Shown here in pieces: positions 17,018 to 26,008 of a stretch of 64,000 nucleotides of DNA. The translations under genes were made by a program, and so were the position numbers. Source of the DNA: Sphingopyxis sp. DBS4 (GTDB lineage Bacteria > Pseudomonadota > Alphaproteobacteria > Sphingomonadales > Sphingomonadaceae); contig NZ_CP102384.1 of the NCBI RefSeq assembly GCF_024628865.1, positions 1,561,001-1,625,000 on the forward strand. The letters are read 5' to 3'. The notes beneath the pieces are model-generated. The model did not search any database, was not told the origin of the DNA, and saw only the letters and a list, made by a program, of their open reading frames with translations. The number at the start of each line of letters is the position of its first letter. The stretch's first letter is position 1.

Positions 17018-18268
17018 TCAGATGCGTTCGATGATGATCGCGGGCGCCATGCCGCCCGCGGCGCACATGGTGACGAGACCATAGCGGCCGCCCGAGCGTT
17101 CGAGTTCGTCGAGCGCGGTGCCGATCAGGATCGAGCCGGTGGCGCCGATCGGATGGCCAAGCGCCATCGCGCCGCCGTTGATGTTCACCTTCTCGCGGTC
17201 GAGATCGAGGTCGCGGATGAACTTCTCGGCGACGACCGAAAAGGCCTCGTTGATTTCCCAGACGTCGATGTCTTCCTTCTTGAGGCCGGCCTTCTCCAGC
17301 ACCTTCTTCGCCGCGGGAACCGGGGCGTTGAGCATCAGTGTCGGATCGTCGCCGATGTTCGCATAGGCGACGATGCGCGCGCGCGGCTTCAGCCCATGCT
17401 TGTCGGCATAATCCTTCGACGTCAGCAGGATCGCCGCGGCGCCGTCGACGACCCCTGACGAGTTGCCGGCATGGTGGAAATGCTGGATTTCAAGGTCGGG
17501 ATAGCGGCGGTTGATCTGCTTCCGGAAGGTGAATCCGTCGCCCATGTCGAAATCGGCGATCTTGGAGAAGCTGGGATTCAGCGCGGCAAGACCTTCGGCG
17601 GTCGTCTCGGGGCGCGGAAACTCCTCATGGTCGAGCGCGACGCTGCCGTCGGTATTGAGCACCGGAACGACCGATTTGTCGAAGCGGCCTTCCTTGATCG
17701 CCTTGTCGGCGCGCTGTTGGCTGACGAGCGCGAGCGCGTCGAGCGCTTCGCGGCTGATGCCTTCCATCGTCGCGATCGCGTCGCCGCAGATGCCCTGATG
17801 CGACTGGGGGTGGATTTCGTCGAGCGCTTCATGGCCCGAGCCCATCAGGCGCGGCGGCAGCCCGGCGTTGGCCTGTTCGGCGGCATAGGCGGTGGTGTAG
17901 CTCATCATCTCGGTGCCGCCGGCGATGACGCAATCCTCCATGCCGCTCATCACGCTCGCCGCGGCGAAGTTCACCGAGCTGATGCCGCCGCCGCAGAAGC
18001 GGTCGAGCGTCGTGCCGCTGGCCTTGGTGTCATAACCTGCCGACAGCGCCGCCATGCGGCCGAGGTCGCCGCCCTGCTTGCCGTTCTGGCTGGAGGTCGA
18101 CCAGACGATGTCGTCGACGGTCGCGGTGTCGAGATTGTTGCGGTCGCGGATCGCGGCGAGCACGGTCGCGGCGAGGTGCTGCGGGTGGAGGTGTGACAGC
18201 GCGCCCTTGCCGGGCTTGCCGATCCCGCGCGGGGTGCGGACGGCGTCGATGATATAGGCTTCGGACAT
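17018..18268 (-). CDS. Acetyl-CoA C-acyltransferase (thiolase)
   Basis: 416 residues. Nucleophilic Cys92 in TLDRFCGGGISSVN, the NINGGAMALGHPIGATG motif with catalytic His, and MCAAGGMAP with the second Cys complete the thiolase set. SD aaagga precedes ATG 18268. It probably carries out the terminal thiolytic step for the acyl-CoA cluster. The degradative versus biosynthetic direction is inferred from the context of dehydrogenases and hydratase. Confidence 0.93.
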   Translation of the reverse strand: MSEAYIIDAVRTPRGIGKPGKGALSHLHPQHLAATVLAAIRDRNNLDTATVDDIVWSTSSQNGKQGGDLGRMAALSAGYDTKASGTTLDRFCGGGISSVNFAAASVMSGMEDCVIAGGTEMMSYTTAYAAEQANAGLPPRLMGSGHEALDEIHPQSHQGICGDAIATMEGISREALDALALVSQQRADKAIKEGRFDKSVVPVLNTDGSVALDHEEFPRPETTAEGLAALNPSFSKIADFDMGDGFTFRKQINRRYPDLEIQHFHHAGNSSGVVDGAAAILLTSKDYADKHGLKPRARIVAYANIGDDPTLMLNAPVPAAKKVLEKAGLKKEDIDVWEINEAFSVVAEKFIRDLDLDREKVNINGGAMALGHPIGATGSILIGTALDELERSGGRYGLVTMCAAGGMAPAIIIERI

Positions 18269-18313
18269 GAGATGTTCCTTTCGGGAATGAGGTGATTGCG
18301 TAGAGTCAGGGAT

Positions 18314-19096
18314 TTACCGGGGCGCCATGCGGATCGCGCCGTCGAGGCGGACGGCCTGGCCGTTGAAATAGGTGTTGCGGACCATCTCCATCGCGAGGCT
18401 GGCATATTCCTCGGCCTTGCCGAGGCGCTTGGGGAAGGGGACCGAGGCTTCCAGGCTCTCCTTGACCTTCGGATTCATGTTGCCGAGCAGAGGCGTGCCG
18501 AACACGCCGGGCATGATCGAATTGACGCGGATGCCGAGGTCCATCAGGTCGCGCGCCATCGGCAGGACGAGGCCGTTCACCCCCGCCTTGGCCGAGCCGT
18601 AGATCACCTGCCCGATCTGCGCGTCCTGCGCCGCGACCGAGGCGGTGAAGATGATCGCGCCGCGCTCGCCGTCTTCGAGCTCGGGCAGGGTCGCCATGCC
18701 CTCGGCGGCGATCGAGCCGATGCGGTAGCTCGCGGTCAATATGCCGGCGACGCCATATTCGTAATCGGCGGTCGGGGTGCGGCGGAATTTCCCCGTTTCC
18801 TTGTCATAGGCAAGCGTTTTGCCACGACGCGAAGTCATCGCGCAGTGGACCGCGATGCGTTCCTGCCCGTGCGCCGCACGTGCCTTGGCGAAGCCGTCGA
18901 GCACCGACTGTTCGTCAGTGATGTCGACATGGACGAACAGCCCGCCGATCGACTGCGCGACCTCTTCGCCGAGCGCGTCGTTGATGTCGAAGATCGCGAC
19001 TTTCACGCCCGCGGCGGCGAGCGCTTCGGCGGTCGCGCGACCGAGGCCGGATGCGCCGCCGGTGACGACGGCCGCGGTGGAGGAATCGAGTTTCAT
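18314..19096 (-). CDS. SDR family 3-hydroxyacyl-CoA dehydrogenase-like oxidoreductase
   Basis: 260 residues. Rossmann GGASGLG, NAD-preferring Asp in IFDIND, and active-site YGSAKAG (YxxxK). The long insertion after beta-4 and the C-terminal GQAVRLDGAIRM resemble human HSD17B10-type 3-hydroxy(2-methyl)acyl-CoA dehydrogenases. Start ATG 19096 fits SD aggag; the upstream extension is not SDR-like. Sits 13 bp after the acyl-CoA dehydrogenase and 45 bp before thiolase. Confidence 0.88.
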   Translation of the reverse strand: MKLDSSTAAVVTGGASGLGRATAEALAAAGVKVAIFDINDALGEEVAQSIGGLFVHVDITDEQSVLDGFAKARAAHGQERIAVHCAMTSRRGKTLAYDKETGKFRRTPTADYEYGVAGILTASYRIGSIAAEGMATLPELEDGERGAIIFTASVAAQDAQIGQVIYGSAKAGVNGLVLPMARDLMDLGIRVNSIMPGVFGTPLLGNMNPKVKESLEASVPFPKRLGKAEEYASLAMEMVRNTYFNGQAVRLDGAIRMAPR

Positions 19097-19109
19097 GGGG
19101 AGGCTCCTG

Positions 19110-20315
19110 TCAGGCTGGTATCTGGTTGAAGGGGATGCCCTTGTCGGGGCGGTGATCCTGCGGCAGGCCGAGGATGCGCTCGGCGATCGTGTTGAGCAGC
19201 GTCTCGTCGGAGCCGCCCGCGATGCGGCCCGTCGGTGCGTTGATCCAACTCGACGCCCAATCATCCTTGGGCGAGGCATGTTCGTCGAAGGCGAAACCGC
19301 CCGCGCCCTGCAGGTCGAGCGCGAGTTCGGACAATTTCTGGCGCGAGCGCACCGCGACGAGCTTGTTGAGCGACCCTTCGGGGCCGGGCGTCATCCCCGC
19401 CTCCATCATGCGCCGGGCGCGGACGTTGATCGAATCGAGCCCGGCGCGCATCGCATAGTTGCGCGCGATCTGCTGGCGGATGCGCCCGTCCTCGATCGCG
19501 GGCTTGCCGTTCAATCGCACTTCCTTCGCGAGGTCGACGAACAGGTCGAGATGCGGGCCGAAGCCGGCGCTGTCGGTCGCGACATAGCGTTCGATCATCA
19601 GCGTCGCGAGCGCGACCGCAAAGCCGCCACCGACCGGCGACATGCGATGATCGTCGCTGATCTTCACATCGTCGAAGAAGACTTCGTTGACGTGGCTGTC
19701 GCCGCCCGCGAGCTTGATCGGGCGCACGGTGACGCCCGGCGCCTTCATGTCGACCCAGAAGTAGGTCAGGCCCTTGTGCTTGGCGACGGTCGGGTCGGTG
19801 CGGACGACGATGACGCCATAGTCGCTATATTGCGCCCAGCTCGTCCAGACTTTCTGCCCGTTGATCTTCCAGCCGTTGCCGTCGGTCTCGGCGCGGGTGC
19901 GAAGCCCCGCGAGGTCGGTGCCGCCCGAGGGTTCCGAAAAGAGCTGGCACCAGATTTCCTCGCCCTGCAGCGCCTTGAGCACGCGCTCCTTCACGAAATC
20001 GCGGTCGGGGCCGAACTGCATCAGCACCGGCACCGGCATCCCGAGCGAGATGCCGAAATAGACGTTGGGGAAGCCGTGCTTCATCTCCTCGGCCTCGAAG
20101 GTGATCTTCTCGATATGGCCGAGACCCTGACCGCCGAGATCGGTCGGCCAGTTGATACCGGCAAAGCCGGCGTCGAACTTCGCCTTTTGATAACGGCGGC
20201 CGAGCGCGAGATCGTCTTCGACGCTCAGTCCTTTGCGCGCCGCCTTGCCGAAGGTCGGCACCATCGATTCGCACCAGGCGACGGCCTTGGCGCGCCAGGC
20301 TTCGAGATCGCTCAT
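19110..20315 (-). CDS. Acyl-CoA dehydrogenase, larger partner of a pair
   Basis: 401 residues. FAD/substrate signature FSEPSGGTDLAGL, KVWTSWAQ, and C-terminal GGSDETLLNTIAERILGLP, a region resembling FadE proteins used for sterol and branched acyl chains. Starts at ATG 20315 overlapping the upstream dehydrogenase stop (ATGA), so the two are translationally coupled. Adjacent unequal-length ACAD genes often form alpha2beta2 heterotetramers (family knowledge); that this pair does so is inference. Confidence 0.88.
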   Translation of the reverse strand: MSDLEAWRAKAVAWCESMVPTFGKAARKGLSVEDDLALGRRYQKAKFDAGFAGINWPTDLGGQGLGHIEKITFEAEEMKHGFPNVYFGISLGMPVPVLMQFGPDRDFVKERVLKALQGEEIWCQLFSEPSGGTDLAGLRTRAETDGNGWKINGQKVWTSWAQYSDYGVIVVRTDPTVAKHKGLTYFWVDMKAPGVTVRPIKLAGGDSHVNEVFFDDVKISDDHRMSPVGGGFAVALATLMIERYVATDSAGFGPHLDLFVDLAKEVRLNGKPAIEDGRIRQQIARNYAMRAGLDSINVRARRMMEAGMTPGPEGSLNKLVAVRSRQKLSELALDLQGAGGFAFDEHASPKDDWASSWINAPTGRIAGGSDETLLNTIAERILGLPQDHRPDKGIPFNQIPA

Positions 20316-21397
20316 GCTTCGTCTCCTGCAAGGCGGTCGACCAGCACATCTTCCCAGAAGAAGCTGCTTCCCTGTTCGAGCGCGAGGCTGCGCGCACGGC
20401 GCATGTGGAGGTGCAGGCCGATCTCCCACGTCACCCCGATGCCGCCATGAATTTGCACGCAGTCGCGCGCCGCCGTGTCATAGGCCTCGGTCGCCGACAG
20501 CCGCGCGGCAGCCGCTGCGGTGATGAAATCGGCCTGACCCTCGCGCGACGCCGCGTGGATGCAGTTGGCGCGGGCGAGCTCGACGAGGCCGTAAAGCTCG
20601 GCGATGCGGTGCTTGATCGACTGAAAGGCGCCGATCGGCTGTCCGAAGGCCTTGCGGGTCACGGCATAGGTGCGCGCGACCTCCATCAGCGCCTCGGCGC
20701 CGCCGGTCTGCTCGTGCGCGGTGACGACCGCCTGCAGGGCGAGGATGTGGAGCGCGGCGGCGCGCGCCGCATCGCCGGTCGCCAGCGTTTCGGCAGGCGT
20801 GTCGGCGAAGGAGAGGTCGGCGATGCAGCGGCTGTTGTCGAAACTGTCGATGGCCGCACGCTCGACTCCGGATAGGTCGACCAACACGAGCGACGGTCCG
20901 CTCGCCAGCACCACCGCGACATCGGCGAACAGACCGCCCGAAACGGCGCCCGCGATGCCGGTCAGCCGGTCGCCGGTCAGCGTGACTGTGGGCTCGGCGG
21001 GCAGGGGATCGGGGCCCGCCGCGAAAGCGATCGCGCCGATCGTTTCGCCGCTGGCGAGGTCGGGGAGCCAGCGCGCCTTCTGCTCATCGCTGCCGTAAAG
21101 CTCGATCGCTTTTGCGGCGCCGAAGCTCGAAGTCAGGAAGGGGGCGCCGCTCAGCGTGCGGCCCGCCTGATGCGCAATCAAACCAAGCTCGATCAGGCCG
21201 AGCGCGAGTCCGCCATAAGCCTCGGGCAGCGCGAGCGCGGTCCAGCCCTGTTCCTTCGCGGTCGCCCAGAACGGCTGGTGATAGACACCCTGCGTCTGGA
21301 GCAGCGGCAGCAGCTCGTCCTTGCTGACCCGCGCTTCGAGCGCGCGGCGCGACTCGGTCGCGATCGCCTGCTGCCCTTCGTCGTACAAAATCGACAT
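20312..21397 (-). CDS. Acyl-CoA dehydrogenase, smaller partner of a pair
   Basis: 361 residues. Family features: RKAFGQPIGAFQSIKHR and QIHGGIGVTWE. The C-terminus lacks the YEGT-type catalytic-Glu segment of MCAD-like enzymes, consistent with a structural partner of the coupled 401-residue dehydrogenase. The upstream region carries a TTGACGT-type palindrome at 21441-21456. It is the first gene after the 104-bp gap behind the ACAD11-like gene. Confidence 0.85.
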   Translation of the reverse strand: MSILYDEGQQAIATESRRALEARVSKDELLPLLQTQGVYHQPFWATAKEQGWTALALPEAYGGLALGLIELGLIAHQAGRTLSGAPFLTSSFGAAKAIELYGSDEQKARWLPDLASGETIGAIAFAAGPDPLPAEPTVTLTGDRLTGIAGAVSGGLFADVAVVLASGPSLVLVDLSGVERAAIDSFDNSRCIADLSFADTPAETLATGDAARAAALHILALQAVVTAHEQTGGAEALMEVARTYAVTRKAFGQPIGAFQSIKHRIAELYGLVELARANCIHAASREGQADFITAAAAARLSATEAYDTAARDCVQIHGGIGVTWEIGLHLHMRRARSLALEQGSSFFWEDVLVDRLAGDEA

Positions 21398-21440
21398 CGG
21401 CCCGATTCCTCTCGCCCTTGGTTAGTCCATCATCCGGACG

Positions 21441-21456
21441 TTAACGTAAACGTCAA
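21441..21456 (-). promoter_or_regulatory. LiuR-like palindrome upstream of paired ACAD genes
   Basis: On the minus strand it reads TTGACGTTTACGTTAA, one mismatch from the perfect palindrome TTGACGT-NN-ACGTCAA. The same motif occurs at 22730-22745 and 38905-38920. The TTGACG half could double as a -35 box. It lies 44-59 bp before the start codon at 21397. Resembles, from memory, sites of MerR-family LiuR regulators of branched-chain/fatty acid catabolism. Confidence 0.6.
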
Positions 21457-21501
21457 GTTGTTTTGACGTTACGGCTTGCCGAGCGTCAACTGACACGCCT
21501 G

Positions 21502-22686
21502 TCAGGCGAGCCCCGCCTTCCAGTCGCGCTTGATCTTTTTGGCGAGGCTCCATTTGTGAACCTCGGTGGGGCCGTCATAGATGCGGAAGGCACGGACTTC
21601 GCGGAAGACCTGCTCGACGATCGTGCGGTCGGTGACCCCAGTGCCGCCCATCACCTGGACGCAACGGTCGGCGATGCGCATCAAGGCTTCGGACACCGCG
21701 ACCTTCGCCATCGAGCTTTCGACCGTGCCGAGCGATCCCGTGTCGAGCACGCCCGCACACCAGTCGATCATCAGTTCGGCTTGCTTGAGGTCGATCATAT
21801 TCTCGGCGAGCATGAAGCCGACGCCTTCATGGTCGATCAGCGGCTTGCCAAACGCCTCGCGCCGGTTGGCATAGTCGCTCGCGATCTCGTGGGCGCGGAT
21901 GCAGCAGCCGAGCCAGCGCATGCAATGCGACAGACGGGCCGGCGACAGACGAACCTGCGCATAGCGAAAGCCTTCGCCCGCCTGGCCCAGCATCTGGTCG
22001 GCGGGAACGCGCAGATTGTCGATGGTCAGCGTCGCATGGCCACCGGGCATCGAACTGTCGATCGTGTTCGGAATTTCGTCGATGCGGATCGCCGGATCGG
22101 GCAGGTCGACAAGGAACATGCACGCGCCTTCCTCGGCCTTCGCCATGACGATCCCGACACGCGCGCCCTCGGCGCCGGTGATGAAGGTCTTGCGGCCGTT
22201 CACGACCCAGTGATTGCCGTCGAGGCGGCATGTCGTCTTCATCATCGACGGGTCCGACCCCGCGCCGCCTTCATCGGCGGGCTCGGTCATGAAGAAGGCC
22301 GACCGCACGCGCCCTTCGACCATCGGTTTCAGGAAGCGTTCCTTGAGTTCGGGGCTTCCCTCCTTGCCGAGCAGATACATATTGCCCTCGTCGGGCGCCA
22401 TCGTGTTGCAGGCGAGCGGGCCGAGCGGCGACAGGCCCGATTTGATCAGCACCACCGCGGTCTCGCGCTGGTTGAGGTGGCTGCCGTCCTTCAGAACGTG
22501 CGGCGTCAGCACGCCCGCGGCGCGCGCATGCTCGCGCATCTCCATCACCAGTTCGTCGGTCGGCGCGCCATGATGGTCGCGGCGCGGATCCTTTTCATAG
22601 GGGATCACGGTCTCGCGGACGAAGGCCTCGACCTTCGCGGCGATCGTTCGCACCCGATCCGATATGCCCATATCCGTCGTCATCAT
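21502..22686 (-). CDS. Acyl-CoA dehydrogenase, ACAD10/11-like
   Basis: 394 residues. Motifs FMTEPADEGGAGSDPSMM, RREAFGKPLIDHEGV, QVMGGTGVTD and the C-terminal YDGPTEVHKWSLAKK, which is the ACAD10/11-type ending. Start ambiguity: ATG 22686, 22683 or 22671, with aagga just upstream of the first two. First gene of the minus-strand acyl-CoA cluster; a LiuR-like palindrome lies 44-59 bp upstream. Substrate probably a long or branched acyl-CoA. Confidence 0.88.
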   Translation of the reverse strand: MMTTDMGISDRVRTIAAKVEAFVRETVIPYEKDPRRDHHGAPTDELVMEMREHARAAGVLTPHVLKDGSHLNQRETAVVLIKSGLSPLGPLACNTMAPDEGNMYLLGKEGSPELKERFLKPMVEGRVRSAFFMTEPADEGGAGSDPSMMKTTCRLDGNHWVVNGRKTFITGAEGARVGIVMAKAEEGACMFLVDLPDPAIRIDEIPNTIDSSMPGGHATLTIDNLRVPADQMLGQAGEGFRYAQVRLSPARLSHCMRWLGCCIRAHEIASDYANRREAFGKPLIDHEGVGFMLAENMIDLKQAELMIDWCAGVLDTGSLGTVESSMAKVAVSEALMRIADRCVQVMGGTGVTDRTIVEQVFREVRAFRIYDGPTEVHKWSLAKKIKRDWKAGLA

Positions 22687-22729
22687 GATTTCCTTCGATG
22701 TCTAACCGTTCTGGAGTCTCAACCCGACG

Positions 22730-22745
22730 TTGACGTAAGCGTCAA
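22730..22745. promoter_or_regulatory. LiuR-like palindrome in divergent promoter region
   Basis: TTGACGTAAGCGTCAA, one mismatch from a perfect inverted repeat. It is placed between the divergent ACAD11-like gene and the nitronate monooxygenase gene and so could control both. Confidence 0.6.
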
Positions 22746-22806
22746 GTTAATTCAAGGGAGAAGGCAATGGTGCCGTAACGGCAGGAACAATGGAGAAGGA
22801 CCGACA

Positions 22807-23787
22807 ATGGCTTTCAAGACGCGCATTACCGAAATGCTCGGCATCGAGCATCCGATCGTGCAGGGCGGGATGCAGAGCGTCGGCTATGCCGAGCTGGCAA
22901 GCGCGGTGTCGAACGCCGGCGGCCTCGGCATATTGACCGCGCTGACCCAGCCGAGCCCCGAGGCGCTGCGCGACGAGATCGAGCGCTGCCGGTCGATGAC
23001 CGACAAGCCTTTCGGCGTGAATATGACGGTGTTCCCGACGATCAATGCGCCTGATTACAAGGCCTATGCGCAAGCGATCATCGATGGCGGCGTGAAGATC
23101 GTCGAGACCGCGGGAACGCAAGCGGTGCGCGAGATCTGGGAGATGTTGAAGCCGCACGGCGTCATCATCCTGCATAAATGCACCGCGGTCCGTCACGCGC
23201 TGTCGGCCGAAAAGGCGGGCTGCGACATCATCTCGATCGACGGCTTCGAATGCGCCGGCCATCCGGGCGAGGACGATATTCCGGGGTTGATCCTGATCCC
23301 CGCCGCCGCCGACAAGGTGAAGATTCCGATGCTCGCCTCGGGCGGCTTCGGCGACGGGCGCGGGCTCGTTGCCGCACTGACTCTCGGCGCCGAGGGGATC
23401 AACATGGGCACCCGCTTCTGCGCCACGGTCGAGGCGCCGATCCACGACAATGTGAAACAGGCCTATATCGACAATGACGAACGCGGCAGCTTCCTGATCT
23501 TCCGCAATTTCAAGAATACCGCGCGCGTCGGCCGCAGCCCGGTCAGCGAAGAAGTCGCGCGCCGTCTCGCCAATCCCGACGCGCAGTTCAGCGACGTGCA
23601 GGAACTGGTGTCGGGCGTCGCGGGCCGCGAACTGCTCAAGTCCGGCGATCTGACCAAGGGCGTTTTCTGGGCGGGCATGGTTCAGGGGCTGATCCACGAC
23701 ATTCCCACCTGCCAACAGTTGATCGACCGCATCATCGCCGAAGCGGATGCGATCATCGACCAGCGGCTCGCGGGCTTCCGGGCCTGA
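22807..23787 (+). CDS. Nitronate monooxygenase / 2-nitropropane dioxygenase family
   Basis: 326 residues, FMN TIM-barrel. Begins ITEMLGIEHPIVQGGMQ, contains FECAGHPGEDD with the conserved His, and the FMN-phosphate region LASGGFGDGRGL followed by GINMGTRFCAT. The catalytic role could be nitronate oxidation, but many members next to beta-oxidation genes have no proven nitronate substrate and may be enoyl-CoA-type reductases (inference). ATG 22807 has ggagaagg upstream; the frame is open for over 1.3 kb before it but only as antisense to the ACAD gene. Confidence 0.87.
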   Translation: MAFKTRITEMLGIEHPIVQGGMQSVGYAELASAVSNAGGLGILTALTQPSPEALRDEIERCRSMTDKPFGVNMTVFPTINAPDYKAYAQAIIDGGVKIVETAGTQAVREIWEMLKPHGVIILHKCTAVRHALSAEKAGCDIISIDGFECAGHPGEDDIPGLILIPAAADKVKIPMLASGGFGDGRGLVAALTLGAEGINMGTRFCATVEAPIHDNVKQAYIDNDERGSFLIFRNFKNTARVGRSPVSEEVARRLANPDAQFSDVQELVSGVAGRELLKSGDLTKGVFWAGMVQGLIHDIPTCQQLIDRIIAEADAIIDQRLAGFRA

Positions 23788-23864
23788 ACCGCTGACGCGG
23801 CGCCTTGCGGCAGGGTTGCGGGTGCCGCTATGCAGGCGGCTCCACAACCAGTTAGGGAGCAGGC

Positions 23865-24962
23865 TTGTCTATCGTCGAATATAAGGGCTTTGGCGGGGTT
23901 CGCCTCTCGGCCGACCTGATCGGTGACGAAAACAATCCGGCCGTCCTGCTGGTGCCCGATGCCGGACAGGGCCGCGAGGCTTGGCGCGCGGTTGCCGAGG
24001 CGCTCGTTCTTTCGGGGCGGCGCGTCGTCAATCTGGAACCGCGCCCGCCATCCAACTCCGCCTGGAGCGCCGACGAACAGGTCGCGCATGTCGAGGATCT
24101 GCGTGCGGTACTAGCCCAGATGGGGTCGCGCCCCGTCGTTGTCGCGGCGCGGCGCGGCGGCTGGATTGCAGCACAGGCGCTCGCCCCCGATGGTGCGCAT
24201 CTCGCCGCTGGACTCGTGCTGGTCGATATGCCGGCGACCGACGAGGCGGTCGGCGCGGCGCCGCGTCTCGCGCTGCCGACGCTTGTCGTGCGCGGCGGCT
24301 TCGCGCCTGCCGAATGCACGCCGGCGAGCGATGCTTTCCGCGCCGCGCTGCCGGTCGGCGAAAGCGCCGATATCGGGGAGGCTGACATGGCGTTCACCGC
24401 CGACCGCGGCGAAGCGCTGCTCGGCCAGCTCCTCGAATTTCTCGAACGACGGCAGCCGCGCGAGGCGACCGAATTCAAGGCAGGATCGGACCCGCGCACG
24501 CTGCGCGACGCGATGGGATGTTTCGCGACGGGGGTGACGATCGTCACCACTCTCGACGCAGCGGGCCAGCCGGTCGGCCTCACCGCGAACAGCTTCACGT
24601 CGGTCTCGCTCGATCCACCGCTGCTGCTCGTCTGCATCGCCAACACGGCGGGCACCGCGCCGGCGCTGCGGGGCGCAACGCACTTCGGCGTCAATGTGCT
24701 GCAGATCGGGCAGCAGCCTGCCTCGAACCGCTTTGCGGCGAAAGGCGAAGACCGATTCGCGAACCTGCCCTGGGCGCCCGGCCAGACCGGCGTGCCCTTG
24801 CTCGAAAGCTCGCTCGTCTCGTTCGAATGCGAGGGCGAGTCGCTGCACGAAGCAGGCGACCACTTCATTCTTGTCGGCCGCGTTGTGCGCGCGCAATTCG
24901 AACCGCACCGCGATCCGCTCCTCTATTTTCGCGGCAAATACCGGCGTCTGCATTTCGCCTGA
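23865..24962 (+). CDS. Fusion: alpha/beta-hydrolase-like domain + flavin reductase domain
   Basis: 365 residues from a TTG start with good SD agggag. Residues about 1-200 follow an alpha/beta-hydrolase layout (NNPAVLLVPDAGQG, then VVVAARRGGW), but where hydrolases have GxSxGG this reads AARRGG, so the nucleophile Ser is missing. Residues about 203-365 form an FMN-binding split-barrel flavin reductase (LRDAMGCFATGVTIVTT, GLTANSFTSVSLDPPLLL, FRGKYRRL). The second half should supply reduced flavin to a monooxygenase; the first may bind a partner. The nitronate monooxygenase-family gene is 77 bp upstream. Confidence 0.82.
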   Translation: MSIVEYKGFGGVRLSADLIGDENNPAVLLVPDAGQGREAWRAVAEALVLSGRRVVNLEPRPPSNSAWSADEQVAHVEDLRAVLAQMGSRPVVVAARRGGWIAAQALAPDGAHLAAGLVLVDMPATDEAVGAAPRLALPTLVVRGGFAPAECTPASDAFRAALPVGESADIGEADMAFTADRGEALLGQLLEFLERRQPREATEFKAGSDPRTLRDAMGCFATGVTIVTTLDAAGQPVGLTANSFTSVSLDPPLLLVCIANTAGTAPALRGATHFGVNVLQIGQQPASNRFAAKGEDRFANLPWAPGQTGVPLLESSLVSFECEGESLHEAGDHFILVGRVVRAQFEPHRDPLLYFRGKYRRLHFA

Positions 24963-25087
24963 CCGCGCCGCTTCCTTTTGGACCGTGCCGTTTCGACGCC
25001 GAACCGAGCCATTGCGCCCCCTGTTTACGGAGCTTTCGCCGCGTTCGGCGGTTGATGCATCGATACCGCCCATCAGGAGGATATAAG

Positions 25088-25324
25088 ATGCACCCGATTT
25101 TTCGAGCCGCGATTGCCCTGACCGCCGCGTCGATCGTCATTGCTCCGGTCGCCGCTTCGGCTGCGCCGGCCGTTGATGGAATGCGCGCCGTATCGGCGAC
25201 GAGCGGCACGAACCAACTCGAAGGGAATTCAAGCTGGCTTATCGGGCTCATCGGCCTGCTCGCGGGCGTTGCCGCGATCATCATCGTTGCGAGCAACGAC
25301 GACGATGCGCCGGTCAGTCCCTGA
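25088..25324 (+). CDS. Small exported/membrane protein with acidic DDDAPVSP tail
   Basis: 78 residues. A strong SD (aggagg) lies 7 bp before ATG 25088. A signal-like hydrophobic segment (about 6-26, ending ASAAPA), a short polar loop, and a second hydrophobic helix (about 49-68) are followed by the tail ASNDDDAPVSP. Small proteins with this plan recur in sphingomonads (from memory); role unknown. Just before the convergent tRNA-Lys gene. Confidence 0.75.
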   Translation: MHPIFRAAIALTAASIVIAPVAASAAPAVDGMRAVSATSGTNQLEGNSSWLIGLIGLLAGVAAIIIVASNDDDAPVSP

Positions 25325-25333
25325 CGGAAAAGA

Positions 25334-25409
25334 TGGTGAGCCCTGCTGGGTTCGAACCAGCGACCTACTGATTAAAAGTCAGTTGCTCTACCGACTGAGC
25401 TAAGGGCCC
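25334..25409 (-). tRNA. tRNA-Lys (anticodon UUU)
   Basis: A 76-nt cloverleaf on the minus strand with encoded CCA. The acceptor stem GGGCCCU pairs with AGGGCUC (one G-U), the T-loop reads GGTTCGAACC, the D-arm is AGCTCAGTCGGTAGAGC, and the anticodon loop is CTTTTAA flanked by ACTGA/TCAGT, giving UUU. Confidence 0.97.
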
Positions 25410-25451
25410 ATCGTGGTGCCGATGATCGGCACCAGAAAAGGAGGGGTCGCC

Positions 25452-25985
25452 CTAGTGCGCTGCGACGCTCTGGTCAACCGGCTTGGGGCGGATAAGGCGC
25501 GCGGCAAGCTGACGGATCGTGCGGCGGCTCAGCGGATGGCGCCAATCGGGCGCGATGGCGCGGAGGGGGCCGAGCACGAAGGCTCGCCCGGCCATCGCGG
25601 GATGCGGGATGTGGAGGGCGCCGTCGCTCCACGCGCCGCCCGACCATAATAATATATCGAGATCGAGCGTTCGCGCGCTCCAGCGCTGACCGGTGCGGCG
25701 GCCGAATTCGGTCTCGATCCGTTGCAGGCGTGCGAGCATTTCGGGCGGGCTGAGCGGCGAGGCGACCAGCGCAACCGCGTTGGCGTAGCGCCGGCGCGAG
25801 GGACCGATCGGCTCACTGGTGATGATCGGGCTGACATCGACCGGCTCGATATCGTCCGCCTCAAGCGCGCCCAGCGCCGCCAGCAGGACCCGCCGCGGAT
25901 CACCGTGACGCGCGTGCCGACGGTTCGAGCCGAGCCCGATCGCATAAAGCGGCAAGGGCACGGGGAAGGGCGTTGCGCTGGTCAT
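25452..25985 (-). CDS. folK: 2-amino-4-hydroxy-6-hydroxymethyldihydropteridine pyrophosphokinase
   Basis: 177 residues. HPPK of folate synthesis. Seen: GLGSNR near the N-terminus, TSEPIGPSRRRYANAV, and the ATP/pterin-binding signature RTLDLDILLW followed by HIPHPAMAGRAFVLGPL. The gene is divergent from the uracil-DNA glycosylase with almost no space between starts (23 bp), so their promoters must overlap. Confidence 0.93.
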   Translation of the reverse strand: MTSATPFPVPLPLYAIGLGSNRRHARHGDPRRVLLAALGALEADDIEPVDVSPIITSEPIGPSRRRYANAVALVASPLSPPEMLARLQRIETEFGRRTGQRWSARTLDLDILLWSGGAWSDGALHIPHPAMAGRAFVLGPLRAIAPDWRHPLSRRTIRQLAARLIRPKPVDQSVAAH

Positions 25986-26008
25986 CCCCCTGCGCCTATC
26001 GCAGCCGC

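Noticed and set aside
18819..20450. Long plus-strand frame of 543 codons
   Set aside because: Antisense to two acyl-CoA dehydrogenase genes with clear motifs; an effect of high GC third positions.
21463..22806. Upstream extension of the nitronate monooxygenase
   Set aside because: Antisense to the ACAD11-like gene; the family N-terminus and SD lie at 22807.
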